This document shows, piece after piece, positions 8,690 through 15,798 of a stretch of DNA of 34,006 bases; positions within the stretch are counted from its first letter, which is position 1; each line of letters opens with the position of its first letter. The position numbers and the translations under genes are program-made. Below the pieces are notes generated by a model that saw only the letters and a list, made by a program, of their open reading frames with translations, made no database searches and was not told the origin of the DNA. The DNA is from an uncultured Alphaproteobacteria bacterium. Lineage in GTDB: Bacteria; Pseudomonadota; Alphaproteobacteria; Micavibrionales; Micavibrionaceae. The DNA lies in the NCBI GenBank assembly GCA_937923625.1, contig CALDTV010000028.1, positions 1 through 34,006 of the forward strand. Reading direction: 5' to 3'.

Positions 8690-8959
8690 ATGACACCTAA
8701 TGTTTCCCAAACAGACGTAATGCTTTCTATTCTTCACTTAGATAGAGGAATCAATTTCACTAGTCATCTAGAAGTTATTTTAAAAAACCTCCAAGAGAAC
8801 CCAGAAGAATTTAATACAAAAACTGCTTTAAAACTAATCGATGTAACAAAGTCTATTAGAGGTTGTTTTCATGACTGTTATTCCAATCATCTATACAGCG
8901 ATAATGATTTTGATAATTTGTATGAATTGGTAAACGATTTAATGGTAGGTCGAGATTGA
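8690..8959 (+). CDS. Hypothetical 89-residue protein, last gene of the quorum-sensing cluster
   Basis: A small acidic protein with no recognised family. It appears mainly alpha-helical, with two Cys in GCFHDCYSN. AAGAGGA lies about 5 bases before the ATG, which supports translation. It follows phyH by 70 bases on the same strand and may be co-transcribed with it from the promoter near lux box B. It has no signal peptide or membrane segment, so it is probably cytoplasmic. It is the last gene before the island attachment site at 9106. No function is proposed. Confidence 0.6.
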   Translation: MTPNVSQTDVMLSILHLDRGINFTSHLEVILKNLQENPEEFNTKTALKLIDVTKSIRGCFHDCYSNHLYSDNDFDNLYELVNDLMVGRD

Positions 8960-9105
8960 GATTTGAATGAGAAGGTGCTGTCAGACAAATAGTAAACATT
9001 ATGCCGTGAGAGGCTCAGATAACTAGGTAATTGCATTTCGATGGCTCACTTTATGGCACACCTAGAAAAGCTAATAACTTAAGTCGTTGGACTAAATAGG
9101 GAATT

Positions 9106-9132
9106 TAAGAAAATTGGTGGCGGTACAGAGAT
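9106..9132. repeat. Island attachment site, left end (attL)
   Basis: 27 bases identical to 15772-15798. The repeat consists of the last 18 bases of the tRNA-Met gene (minus-strand sense, including CCA) plus 9 bases beyond it. It begins taagaaaattgg and ends gtacagagat; the flanking bases differ on both sides. This orphan tRNA tail, 6,666 bases from the real tRNA gene, marks the far end of an integrated element. Confidence 0.93.
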
Positions 9133-9134
9133 AC

Positions 9135-9157
9135 GCTACCGATTTTGAAATCGTAGC
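9135..9157. repeat. Imperfect inverted repeat next to attL
   Basis: GCTACCGATTT and AAATCGTAGC pair over about 10 bases with one bulge and a two-base loop. It lies just inside the island end and could be a recombination-directionality site or a weak terminator for the leftward cassette. Its role is not determined. Confidence 0.4.
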
Positions 9158-9202
9158 ATTTCTGCGTGTTGTAAGAGCTGTGTTTTTCAAATTTCGTCAT
9201 TT

Positions 9203-9223
9203 TGTATCACAGTTTGTATCACA
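9203..9223. repeat. Candidate integrase arm sites, left end
   Basis: TGTATCACA occurs twice in tandem (9203-9211 and 9215-9223), 12 bases apart. The same word, plus a one-base variant, occurs with the same 12-base spacing at the other island end (15696-15716). Paired short repeats inside both ends are typical arm-type binding sites of tyrosine integrases. Confidence 0.55.
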
Positions 9224-9228
9224 AAACT

Positions 9229-9819
9229 TCAATCATTAGCTTTAAAATTTGCTGATACAAATTTTGATAACGGCAATTCTGCTGATTTTGGTCTTAAAAG
9301 ATGATTATGAAGCATTCTTCCTAACTTATCATAACCTATAGCACTTAGAGAGCAGACTACATTATCTTCAAAGCTTATCAAATCAGTGTGTGTAGAACAG
9401 ATTTTATTGAAAAAAACAATTCCTCCATATTGTAAATCTGAGCAATCATGAGGTGGTAAATACATTGCTCTAAAAATTTTATTGTTTGATAAATTCATAA
9501 TAAAAGCTCGCAATTTATTTACTTCAAAAACGTTTTTATATGCGTCAAAAAAATTTTCAAAGGGAATTATAGGACATATTAGAATGTCTTCATTTTGAAT
9601 TTTATCGTTCTCAGGAGATAAATCACATTCATGAGTAAGAATAAGAACTGTTCCTTCAACAGTCATAAATTTACGATTGTCTTTGTTACACAACGGATAT
9701 CTTATGTCTTCGCAAATCATGCCAGCACCAAAAGGCAAACCATTCACAGGACCATAAGTAGCTTTATGACTTGTAAAATTATCTAATATTTCTTTTGTGG
9801 CAGTTTGAACAGAATACAT
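9229..9819 (-). CDS. Hypothetical protein, third gene of the TIGR04255-like cassette
   Basis: A 196-residue predicted cytoplasmic protein with no family I can name firmly. Visible features are a Gly-rich start (VNGLPFGAGMICEDIRYP), a strongly hydrophobic strand with conserved-looking polar residues, TVLILTHECDLSPEND, and a second Cys-Pro motif in ILICPIIPFE. The His-Glu-Cys-Asp cluster could be a metal or catalytic site, but this is inference. It starts 8 bases after the stop of the 86-residue gene and is clearly in the same operon. It is the last gene at the left island end, a usual place for cargo. Confidence 0.72.
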   Translation of the reverse strand: MYSVQTATKEILDNFTSHKATYGPVNGLPFGAGMICEDIRYPLCNKDNRKFMTVEGTVLILTHECDLSPENDKIQNEDILICPIIPFENFFDAYKNVFEVNKLRAFIMNLSNNKIFRAMYLPPHDCSDLQYGGIVFFNKICSTHTDLISFEDNVVCSLSAIGYDKLGRMLHNHLLRPKSAELPLSKFVSANFKAND

Positions 9820-9827
9820 GTTTAATT

Positions 9828-10088
9828 CTAGTCATTTATAATCTTTACAGATGAGAGTAGTGCTGAATGTATAACCTGCTGCTCTTTTTTTGACATATAA
9901 TAAGATGGAGTTTCACTTTGCGACCAATAAGTTGAATCATAAAGAAGATTTATATCTGAAATATAGTCTATTCCAGATAACTTAATATTAGGTTCGTATT
10001 CAGAAATTTCTAATGGTCTGTGCTCTGCCATCAAGTGAGATGATGATTGAGAAATGTCAAAATCATATATAATTGGTGGTATTATCAT
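9828..10088 (-). CDS. Hypothetical 86-residue protein, middle gene of the cassette
   Basis: A small predicted soluble protein that I do not recognise. It is rich in Ser, Tyr and Ile, with no signal peptide or membrane helix. The central part (ISEYEPNIKLSGIDYISD) could form beta strands, and the C-terminus is probably a helix. The ATG lies two bases after the stop of the upstream TIGR04255-like gene, which indicates coupled translation and probably a functional link such as complex formation. The tight packing on both sides is the main support that it is a gene. Confidence 0.7.
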   Translation of the reverse strand: MIIPPIIYDFDISQSSSHLMAEHRPLEISEYEPNIKLSGIDYISDINLLYDSTYWSQSETPSYYMSKKEQQVIHSALLSSVKIIND

Positions 10089-10090
10089 GC

Positions 10091-10840
10091 TTATTCTTCC
10101 ACAATTTTTTCAAGTGTTTCAGGTCTAAATAAAGAGAAAAATTCTTCTTTTTCTTTTTGATGTGCTGTTTCAATCCAAGAGATAACTTTTTCTTTATCTT
10201 GTAATGACTCGACATCTTTCGAATATACATCCAAGTCAACAAGTAAGTTCATATCAATATTTACACCTTTTAAAAACGATGGTGTGCTCAAGCGTACTAA
10301 AGCTTCAAAGTTATCCCCTAGAAGCTTTTTATAATTAAGATTAATATTTTTAGTTAGTTCCTGATTGCCAACATTAACTTTGATTTCTAGGTCATTTAAG
10401 CTTGATATATAGTGACTCTTTTCATTCAAAGCATTGATATACCTTATACCTAAGCGAGTAATTTCAAGCTTCGGAAATGTTTTAAATAAAATATTGATAA
10501 CATTTCTAATTTCTAAATAATATTGTTCCCAGCCAGCGTATTCCCCTACATTATTATATGCAAGAACGTGAGTACCAATTCTTACTGACCTGTTTTTTTC
10601 TATATTATTAAGTTGCATCAATGGCTGATGCTTGAAATCTGAGTCTTGTAGTCTAATTTGTGTAGGAATATCAGAAACAGGCAGTCTTGTATGTTCGTAA
10701 TCTTGCCACGTATCAACAGCAGCTAGTTTTCCAACTACAATTTCTGAAATTTCATGCGTTTCAAACCTGATTTCGCATATGGCTTCTGCTATGGAGTCTG
10801 TAATAAGCTTATTTGGTAGATTCATTGATAAGTCATTCAT
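10091..10840 (-). CDS. TIGR04255-like family protein
   Basis: A 249-residue protein resembling TIGR04255, a sporadically distributed family of unknown function. Supporting stretches are the start IAEAICEIRFE, the strand RIGTHVLAYNN followed by YAGWEQYYLEI near residues 90-110, and ITRLGIRYINAL near 145, which are the family's typical conserved positions. It has no membrane segments. It heads a three-gene operon (stop to next start two bases). Patchy distribution and repeated location in mobile islands make a defence or stress role possible, but nothing in the sequence proves an enzyme activity. The 126 bases upstream separate it from the recombinase gene and should include its promoter. Confidence 0.72.
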   Translation of the reverse strand: MNDLSMNLPNKLITDSIAEAICEIRFETHEISEIVVGKLAAVDTWQDYEHTRLPVSDIPTQIRLQDSDFKHQPLMQLNNIEKNRSVRIGTHVLAYNNVGEYAGWEQYYLEIRNVINILFKTFPKLEITRLGIRYINALNEKSHYISSLNDLEIKVNVGNQELTKNINLNYKKLLGDNFEALVRLSTPSFLKGVNIDMNLLVDLDVYSKDVESLQDKEKVISWIETAHQKEKEEFFSLFRPETLEKIVEE

Positions 10841-10929
10841 GTAAAGCCTTTTTCGACCTTAAAATGTAATTTAAAATTATTAATAGCAAGTTAAAAACGA
10901 ACACTGCTCAATAATTCTAACAGATAAAT

Positions 10930-10962
10930 AACACTATGTGAATCTGCCATTTACATAGTGTT
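10930..10962 (-). terminator. Inverted repeat, probable terminator of the short recombinase gene
   Basis: AACACTATGT and ACATAGTGTT form a perfect 10-bp stem with a 13-base loop, starting five bases beyond the recombinase stop on the minus strand and followed by ATTTAT. The U-tract is weak, so it could instead be an operator for the cassette downstream. Confidence 0.5.
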
Positions 10963-10966
10963 AGCT

Positions 10967-11548
10967 TTATATCATTTGTACTACCTTTTTTTGTGCATCA
11001 ACATCTGCTTCGATATAACGCTGTGTCATGTTCAAAGATGAATGCCTTGCAAGCATTTGAACGTCACGAATTGAACCACCAACAGTTGATATTTTCTTAG
11101 CCGCATTTGTAATGAATGTTCTTCTTCCGCTATGAGAAGAACAACCGATAAAGCCCATCTTGTTGTACCAAGTTTGAAACATATTCACGATTACTTGAGC
11201 TGAAGTACTATTTCCTCTTTCTGTCTTGATGATATTGCCCGATAGAGTGCAATTAGAAGCTTGATATTGTTGCAGTGCTGATTGCAATTCTTTATTGAGC
11301 CAAATCACACCTCCAGAAGAGCCTTTTGATGCCGTATTTTGTAATTTGATGCAGTCTGATATCTCCCCATCTGCATCAATGACCATCTCCCACGTTATAT
11401 TAGCGATTTCCTTCGCTCTAAGCCCTGCACGTGTTGATAACAGAAATATCAGCTTGTTTCGTTCAGCGTGTCTTGTACCGTCTAAAAACGACAATAGAGC
11501 CGTGTGCTGATGCTTTGTGAGTGTTTTTGCTTGTTTTGCCAATCCCAT
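10967..11548 (-). CDS. Short tyrosine recombinase
   Basis: A 193-residue protein that is essentially only the catalytic domain of a tyrosine recombinase. All active-site elements are visible: Arg in TRAGLRAKEI, Lys in TASKGSSGG, HxxR in SHSGRRTF, His in LARHSS and the nucleophile Tyr in TQRYIEAD. I chose the ATG at 11548 because AGAGGA lies about 7 bases upstream. A longer start at 11617 is weaker. It lacks most of the N-terminal core-binding domain of phage integrases. It is the second recombinase of the island and lies mid-island, not next to an attachment site, so it may act on internal sites, resolve dimers or invert DNA. Confidence 0.88.
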   Translation of the reverse strand: MGLAKQAKTLTKHQHTALLSFLDGTRHAERNKLIFLLSTRAGLRAKEIANITWEMVIDADGEISDCIKLQNTASKGSSGGVIWLNKELQSALQQYQASNCTLSGNIIKTERGNSTSAQVIVNMFQTWYNKMGFIGCSSHSGRRTFITNAAKKISTVGGSIRDVQMLARHSSLNMTQRYIEADVDAQKKVVQMI

Positions 11549-11872
11549 ATCTATTCCTCTCATTATATTATTTACGTTAGAGAGAATTTTAACATTGGCC
11601 ATTTCCACTGCAACCAATTCCGTTAATGTTTTATATAATAATTTCAGTATCTTAACTGCGACTGATTAGCTTCTTTATGTTTCATAATCAGTCGAATTTA
11701 CTTGACTTTTTTGTCATAATAATATATACTTATCTTGCTTAAATAGAAAAGCAATTTCCCAAAATTGAAATACGTAGCCAATGCCTCAAAAGACTAAATA
11801 TCTTTGAAGTAAACTGTATATACGTTCCATTTCAGCTGAAATTTTACGATTTAAAGAAGTGCATCTCTATTA
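11549..11872. other. Divergent intergenic region in the island
   Basis: Between the recombinase (leftward) and the HUH-like gene (rightward). It contains a clear sigma-70-like promoter for the rightward gene, listed separately. I see no gene. If the rightward gene is a rolling-circle initiator, its nick site might lie here, but I could not identify one. Confidence 0.5.
11702..11730 (+). promoter_or_regulatory. Sigma-70-type promoter for the HUH-like gene
   Basis: TTGACT at 11702-11707 and TATACT at 11725-11730 are separated by 17 bases, close to ideal. It points at the gene starting at 11873, giving a leader of about 135 bases. Confidence 0.6.
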
Positions 11873-12601
11873 GTGATGGAGACATTTTTTCGTAATTCAT
11901 ATGACCACCACGATTTTGATGCCGAGCTACAGCTTGTCACCAATGTATATTTTATTATCAAAAAGAAAGTAGAAAAAATGAATCAAAACAGTTCCTATAT
12001 GCCTAGATTCGATAAAGAATTTATAAAGCAATATTCTGATAAATATTACTTTTTGAAATCATTACCCGAATTAATTCAAAGCCAGCTAGATGTATATACT
12101 TCGTACTTCATGACAGTAACATTCAAGAATACCCACTATAAAACCAAATATGACCGATACAGACAATATTTTCGCTACTTCTATAGAAATCTCAATCAAT
12201 ATACGCTCTCACGCTCCAGAACTAATCATACAAAATCCATTATAATTTTGATACCTGAAGAATCATATCATTGCGTATCAAGTCAAAAATTTGCGTGCAC
12301 ACATTTTCACAGCATTCTATTTGTTCACAATAATAATCTACAGCGTTTTAACAGACGATGTGTTTTAGCTAAAGACGATGCTGACCGTATATATTTTAAC
12401 GAAAAGCTATTATCACCTTATCCAGAGACCAGCGATATTGCTGTTAAAAGAAGCGACCTTGTGTGCTGTTCTCACCACGTCAAAAAACTAAATTATGCAC
12501 ATGACATTTACAAAACAGCATTTTATATAAATAAAAATTTTGTTAATAGTTCATTTGAATATGACCAGATGATGCTGTTTAGCAAATTATACAAAGCATA
12601 A
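11873..12601 (+). CDS. Putative HUH-type replication initiator or endonuclease
   Basis: A 242-residue protein of no firmly recognised family that shows the three motifs of HUH rolling-circle initiators in the right order: a beta strand FMTVTFKN (like motif 1), FACTHFHSILFV with His-x-His (motif 2, metal binding), and TAFYINKNF with Tyr-x-x-Lys (motif 3, nicking Tyr). It is basic and rich in Tyr and Asn. The ATG at 11873 directly precedes MMETFF; the ribosome site is weak. A ribbon-helix-helix gene follows at once. This would allow the island to replicate after excision. The alternative is an unrelated protein with a chance HxH, so confidence is moderate. Confidence 0.5.
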   Translation: MMETFFRNSYDHHDFDAELQLVTNVYFIIKKKVEKMNQNSSYMPRFDKEFIKQYSDKYYFLKSLPELIQSQLDVYTSYFMTVTFKNTHYKTKYDRYRQYFRYFYRNLNQYTLSRSRTNHTKSIIILIPEESYHCVSSQKFACTHFHSILFVHNNNLQRFNRRCVLAKDDADRIYFNEKLLSPYPETSDIAVKRSDLVCCSHHVKKLNYAHDIYKTAFYINKNFVNSSFEYDQMMLFSKLYKA

Positions 12602-12609
12602 ATAATGAT

Positions 12610-12765
12610 ATGAGAGAGAAGAAAAAGCCTATATCAATGAGATTAGAGCCTAACCTGTTAAAAAGTATTGATGAAGTATCGTTACTAGTCGATATACCTA
12701 ATAGAACCGCTTTTGTAGAACAAGCCTGTTCTGAATATTTTCAAAAAGTAATACTGAAAATATAA
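12610..12765 (+). CDS. Small ribbon-helix-helix DNA-binding protein
   Basis: A 51-residue protein. PISMRLEPNLLKSIDEVS followed by IPNRTAFVEQACSEYF matches the Arc/CopG fold: a short strand, a helix, then a second helix starting at the Asn-Arg-Thr turn. AGAG-type purines precede the ATG at 12610. It starts 8 bases after the HUH-like gene, so the two are probably co-transcribed. It may repress the initiator promoter, as CopG does on rolling-circle plasmids, or be an orphan antitoxin. It ends two bases before the convergent gene. Confidence 0.72.
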   Translation: MREKKKPISMRLEPNLLKSIDEVSLLVDIPNRTAFVEQACSEYFQKVILKI

Positions 12766-12767
12766 GT

Positions 12768-13853
12768 TTATCTTTCTAAAACGATATCATCTAGAGTAAC
12801 GCTAGATGAGTGATTAATTGTTTCTACTTCTTGCGTTTTATTGTTGTTTTTTGCCTTAGATTTTGCTTTGTACTTTTTGAAAAAATATTTCGGCGTAGCT
12901 ATCACTATATATATAATCGATATTAATGCGGCCAATAAGAATACCATTCCAATATACATAAGAGACTCATCTTCCTTAGCTCCTATGTAAGCCGTGAATA
13001 TAATAAAAGTGACCAAAATTGCCCAAGAAATTTTAAGACGTTTTCTAATTTTAGTATCCCCTTCAAACGTTACTTTTTTTGCAAGAATCTCCCTTTGAAT
13101 TTCTTCTTCTTCGTCTTTCATCTGCGCTTCATGTTTTCGCTTAATATACTCATCCCATGAGCCAAATTTGATTATTGCTTTAGCACGAGTTTCTAATTCT
13201 TCAAGAAGCTTCTGTTTTGACCGTAATGCAAGAGTGATTTTTTCACATTCAGTTTGTGCCTTGTCACGTTCATCAAATTTATTACCATTTTCAGCTATAT
13301 CAGTTTGTTTATTAAGATTTTTTTCTAGCTTTTCAACTTCATCTTTGACTTCGAAATATGTTCTTGGAGCATCATTTAAAAAACGCATATTTCTTTCAAT
13401 TTCTTCATTATTTTTTTTCTGCTGTTTCTCGCTTTGAACTACATCAACTTTATGATGCCGTGAAGTGATATCTTTTAAGATTTGAACAGCCATATCGCTT
13501 GCTACAGCAGTGATACTTTTTCCATTATCAAACAACAATGTAACTTTTATATTTGAATTTTTTGTATCAATAGAAGAAGCGACACCAACCAACAAACCAG
13601 TAAGAGCATTTTTATTATTGCCGTAAGCACTGCCTGCCATTGCTCCAACAGAGCCTTTTAAAGCTGTTTTGCCTAAAGAAGTTTTTGATTCTCTTGAAGA
13701 TGTGATTTTCTTTAGCTGAGCAGACAAATCAATTTCAAATTTGTTCCATAGTTCTTTAGAGATTAAGTAGTAACGATTGTTCTTTTCACATATGTCTACT
13801 GTTTCTGCCCTATAATCACCTCTGATTTTATTTAATTCCACTAAAGCTTGCAT
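12768..13853 (-). CDS. Coiled-coil protein with two C-terminal membrane helices
   Basis: A 361-residue protein of no recognised family. Residues 60-95 form a small-residue, Gly/Ala-rich segment (SVGAMAGSAYG, LLVGVASS) like membrane-inserting glycine-zipper stretches. Residues about 135-265 are highly charged and predicted coiled coil, rich in Glu, Lys and Gln. Two membrane helices follow near 273-292 and 298-320. The tail is basic and ends TLDDIVLER. There is no signal peptide. It diverges from the XRE regulator gene across about 75 bases and may be controlled by it. The layout recalls membrane effectors of defence islands or superinfection exclusion, but this is only an analogy. Confidence 0.68.
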   Translation of the reverse strand: MQALVELNKIRGDYRAETVDICEKNNRYYLISKELWNKFEIDLSAQLKKITSSRESKTSLGKTALKGSVGAMAGSAYGNNKNALTGLLVGVASSIDTKNSNIKVTLLFDNGKSITAVASDMAVQILKDITSRHHKVDVVQSEKQQKKNNEEIERNMRFLNDAPRTYFEVKDEVEKLEKNLNKQTDIAENGNKFDERDKAQTECEKITLALRSKQKLLEELETRAKAIIKFGSWDEYIKRKHEAQMKDEEEEIQREILAKKVTFEGDTKIRKRLKISWAILVTFIIFTAYIGAKEDESLMYIGMVFLLAALISIIYIVIATPKYFFKKYKAKSKAKNNNKTQEVETINHSSSVTLDDIVLER

Positions 13854-13929
13854 CTCTAAATCCTATATAATTTACAGCTGTGATTATATTCACGTATTGT
13901 CATTTTTGCAACAGCGTATCCTGTTCTCA

Positions 13930-14151
13930 ATGAATAGAAAGCAAGCAGAGCTCGAAGTCGATAAAATAATTGCGAAATTAATGAAAATTCGTAAAGAAAA
14001 GTCGATTTCTCATGAAAAATTAGCAGAGTTATCTGGCTTAAATCGTTCGACAATAAGCCTCACAGAAGCAAGAAAATCACAGCCAACACTTCTTACGTGT
14101 ATTTTGATAGCAGATGCGTTAGATGTGAATTTAGAAGAAATAATTAAATAA
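13930..14151 (+). CDS. XRE-family helix-turn-helix regulator
   Basis: A 73-residue single-domain Cro/CI-type DNA-binding protein. The HTH is clear in KEKSISHEKLAELSGLNRSTIS, followed by the usual KSQPTLLTCILIADALDVNLEEI. I chose the ATG at 13930; an in-frame TTG at 13897 would add 11 residues. Three bases after its stop comes the end of the convergent integrase gene. It diverges from the coiled-coil membrane protein gene, so it likely represses that promoter and its own, acting as the island's switch. Confidence 0.85.
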   Translation: MNRKQAELEVDKIIAKLMKIRKEKSISHEKLAELSGLNRSTISLTEARKSQPTLLTCILIADALDVNLEEIIK

Positions 14152-14154
14152 AGC

Positions 14155-15705
14155 TTATTCGTATCGCTTTATTTTTGAGATATCCAATCCAAAATTTAGT
14201 TTGTTCATCTCATTGTGTTTCACTTCTAAAGAATATTCTTCTTGATAACCAGCATGTGTATCTTTGCTTTTACCATGCCCAAATATTTCTCTCATAACAT
14301 GCTCGTTTAGATGCCTTTGCTTTTCATTATTAATAGCTGTATGTCGAAAGCTGTGAAAATTTTTATGTTCTTCAATCAAGTTCTGTTCTTTTAGCTTTTT
14401 TAAAAAACTATTTACAAACCAATCAGACATTTTTCTACACGATATGTCACCAGATGCCGTTTTAAGCTTCATAAATAACATTTCTTGCTTATAAGACTTT
14501 ATCTTTTCTACATAATTCAAAAAACCCAGAGAAATTAAGTCATCATGTATTGGAATCACCCTTCTAGAGTTGTTTGTTTTTAAACGTTTTTCGTAAGTTT
14601 CATCAGTGATATCAATATACCAAATGCCGTTTTTACATTTAATCTCTGAAAGTTTTATCTGTGCAATTTCGTTTGCTCTTGCACCAGTATAAAGCGCAAG
14701 TATAGCCCCCCAATGACGCTGTTGTTCTTTGTTAGCGTACTTGCCTACTGCAAACATGTCATTGTAGAAAATAGCTTCTAGTTCTTGACGTTTGTAATTT
14801 CTAATCACTTTTTTCTGTTTATTCTTAACAGATTTGAAAAAATCGAGCGCAAATACGGCTTTGCTATCAATTAGTCCTCTCTTTTCAGCCCAAATTAAAA
14901 GTGACTTGAACTGCACGACATACTTCATTTGAGAGCGATGACTTAAAATTGTTAGTTTTTTAGAGCCTGCAATTTTAATGCATTCATGAATGTCTGTTAT
15001 ACCCCTGTATTCTTTTTTCTTCTTAACATTTGCAGGAAAGACACGAATATTTTTAGAGAATTTTTCTGCTATAAGTTCATGCGTCAAATCTTTAGCCAGC
15101 GGATTTCCACATAAATCGTTAATGTTTCTCAAAACAGCTTTAAAATCATCTTCTGATTTTTTAGACCATGAGTCACCTAGTTGCTTATCTGTAATGAATC
15201 TATCAATTATATCGCTTAAGCGTAAATCATTTGAAATTGTATTTTGAGCTTGAGCCACAGCTAACGTAGATGTAATTGCAGACTGTTTTTTAGATGCATG
15301 ATGTTTCTGATAGTACAGAAAAGCTTCTTTATCGAAGATGCTCGAATAATTCTTGTTAGAACCGAATTCCATCACGAAAAAATCGTCTAAAATGATATTA
15401 TCTAGCGGGTCTATTGCTTCATACATGTCAGAGAGTATTTTGCCTCGATGATACATGTGATTGAGATTATCTTGTAAGTCATCAATCTCGTTTGACGTTA
15501 ATGAACTTTTTGTCATTATAATTTTCCTTATTAATGTTGATTTGAAAAGCGCAGTTTGACGACAAGCTGTTTTTAAGCTTAATCGTATGAAAACTTTATC
15601 GCTGAAATGATTTTTTAAATGTTTCGGAATTCTACAATGAAAGTAATAAATTCCGTTGCGCAAAAGCAGATATGTTGCATCTACTTTTCTCATTTTGTAA
15701 CACAT
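14155..15705 (-). CDS. Site-specific tyrosine integrase of the tRNA-Met island
   Basis: A 516-residue integrase. The N-terminus (DATYLLLRNGIYYFHCRIPKHL) resembles the DUF6538-type arm-binding start common in alphaproteobacterial integrases. A core-binding domain is followed by the catalytic domain with Arg in YTGARANEIAQIKL, HSFRHT, and GHGKSKDTHAGYQ supplying His and the nucleophile Tyr. It begins 67 bases from the 27-bp attachment repeat in the tRNA-Met 3' end and reads away from it, the classic position for the element's own integrase. The ATG at 15705 is used; an ATG at 15693 is also possible. Its 5' end overlaps the candidate arm site TGTAACACA, suggesting autorepression. Confidence 0.92.
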   Translation of the reverse strand: MCYKMRKVDATYLLLRNGIYYFHCRIPKHLKNHFSDKVFIRLSLKTACRQTALFKSTLIRKIIMTKSSLTSNEIDDLQDNLNHMYHRGKILSDMYEAIDPLDNIILDDFFVMEFGSNKNYSSIFDKEAFLYYQKHHASKKQSAITSTLAVAQAQNTISNDLRLSDIIDRFITDKQLGDSWSKKSEDDFKAVLRNINDLCGNPLAKDLTHELIAEKFSKNIRVFPANVKKKKEYRGITDIHECIKIAGSKKLTILSHRSQMKYVVQFKSLLIWAEKRGLIDSKAVFALDFFKSVKNKQKKVIRNYKRQELEAIFYNDMFAVGKYANKEQQRHWGAILALYTGARANEIAQIKLSEIKCKNGIWYIDITDETYEKRLKTNNSRRVIPIHDDLISLGFLNYVEKIKSYKQEMLFMKLKTASGDISCRKMSDWFVNSFLKKLKEQNLIEEHKNFHSFRHTAINNEKQRHLNEHVMREIFGHGKSKDTHAGYQEEYSLEVKHNEMNKLNFGLDISKIKRYE

Positions 15706-15716
15706 AATGTATCACA
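15696..15716. repeat. Candidate integrase arm sites, right end
   Basis: TGTAACACA (15696-15704) and TGTATCACA (15708-15716), 12 bases apart as at the left end. They overlap the integrase start region. Confidence 0.55.
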
Positions 15717-15771
15717 GTTATGTGATTCTGTCAAGTAAAATCGATATATGTTGTTGATTTTAAACGAAAAA

Positions 15772-15798
15772 TAAGAAAATTGGTGGCGGTACAGAGAT
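15772..15798. repeat. Island attachment site, right end (attR), inside the tRNA-Met 3' end
   Basis: 27 bases identical to 9106-9132. The crossover segment covers the CCA, the 3' acceptor strand and part of the T arm of the tRNA gene, so integration leaves a complete tRNA. Confidence 0.93.
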
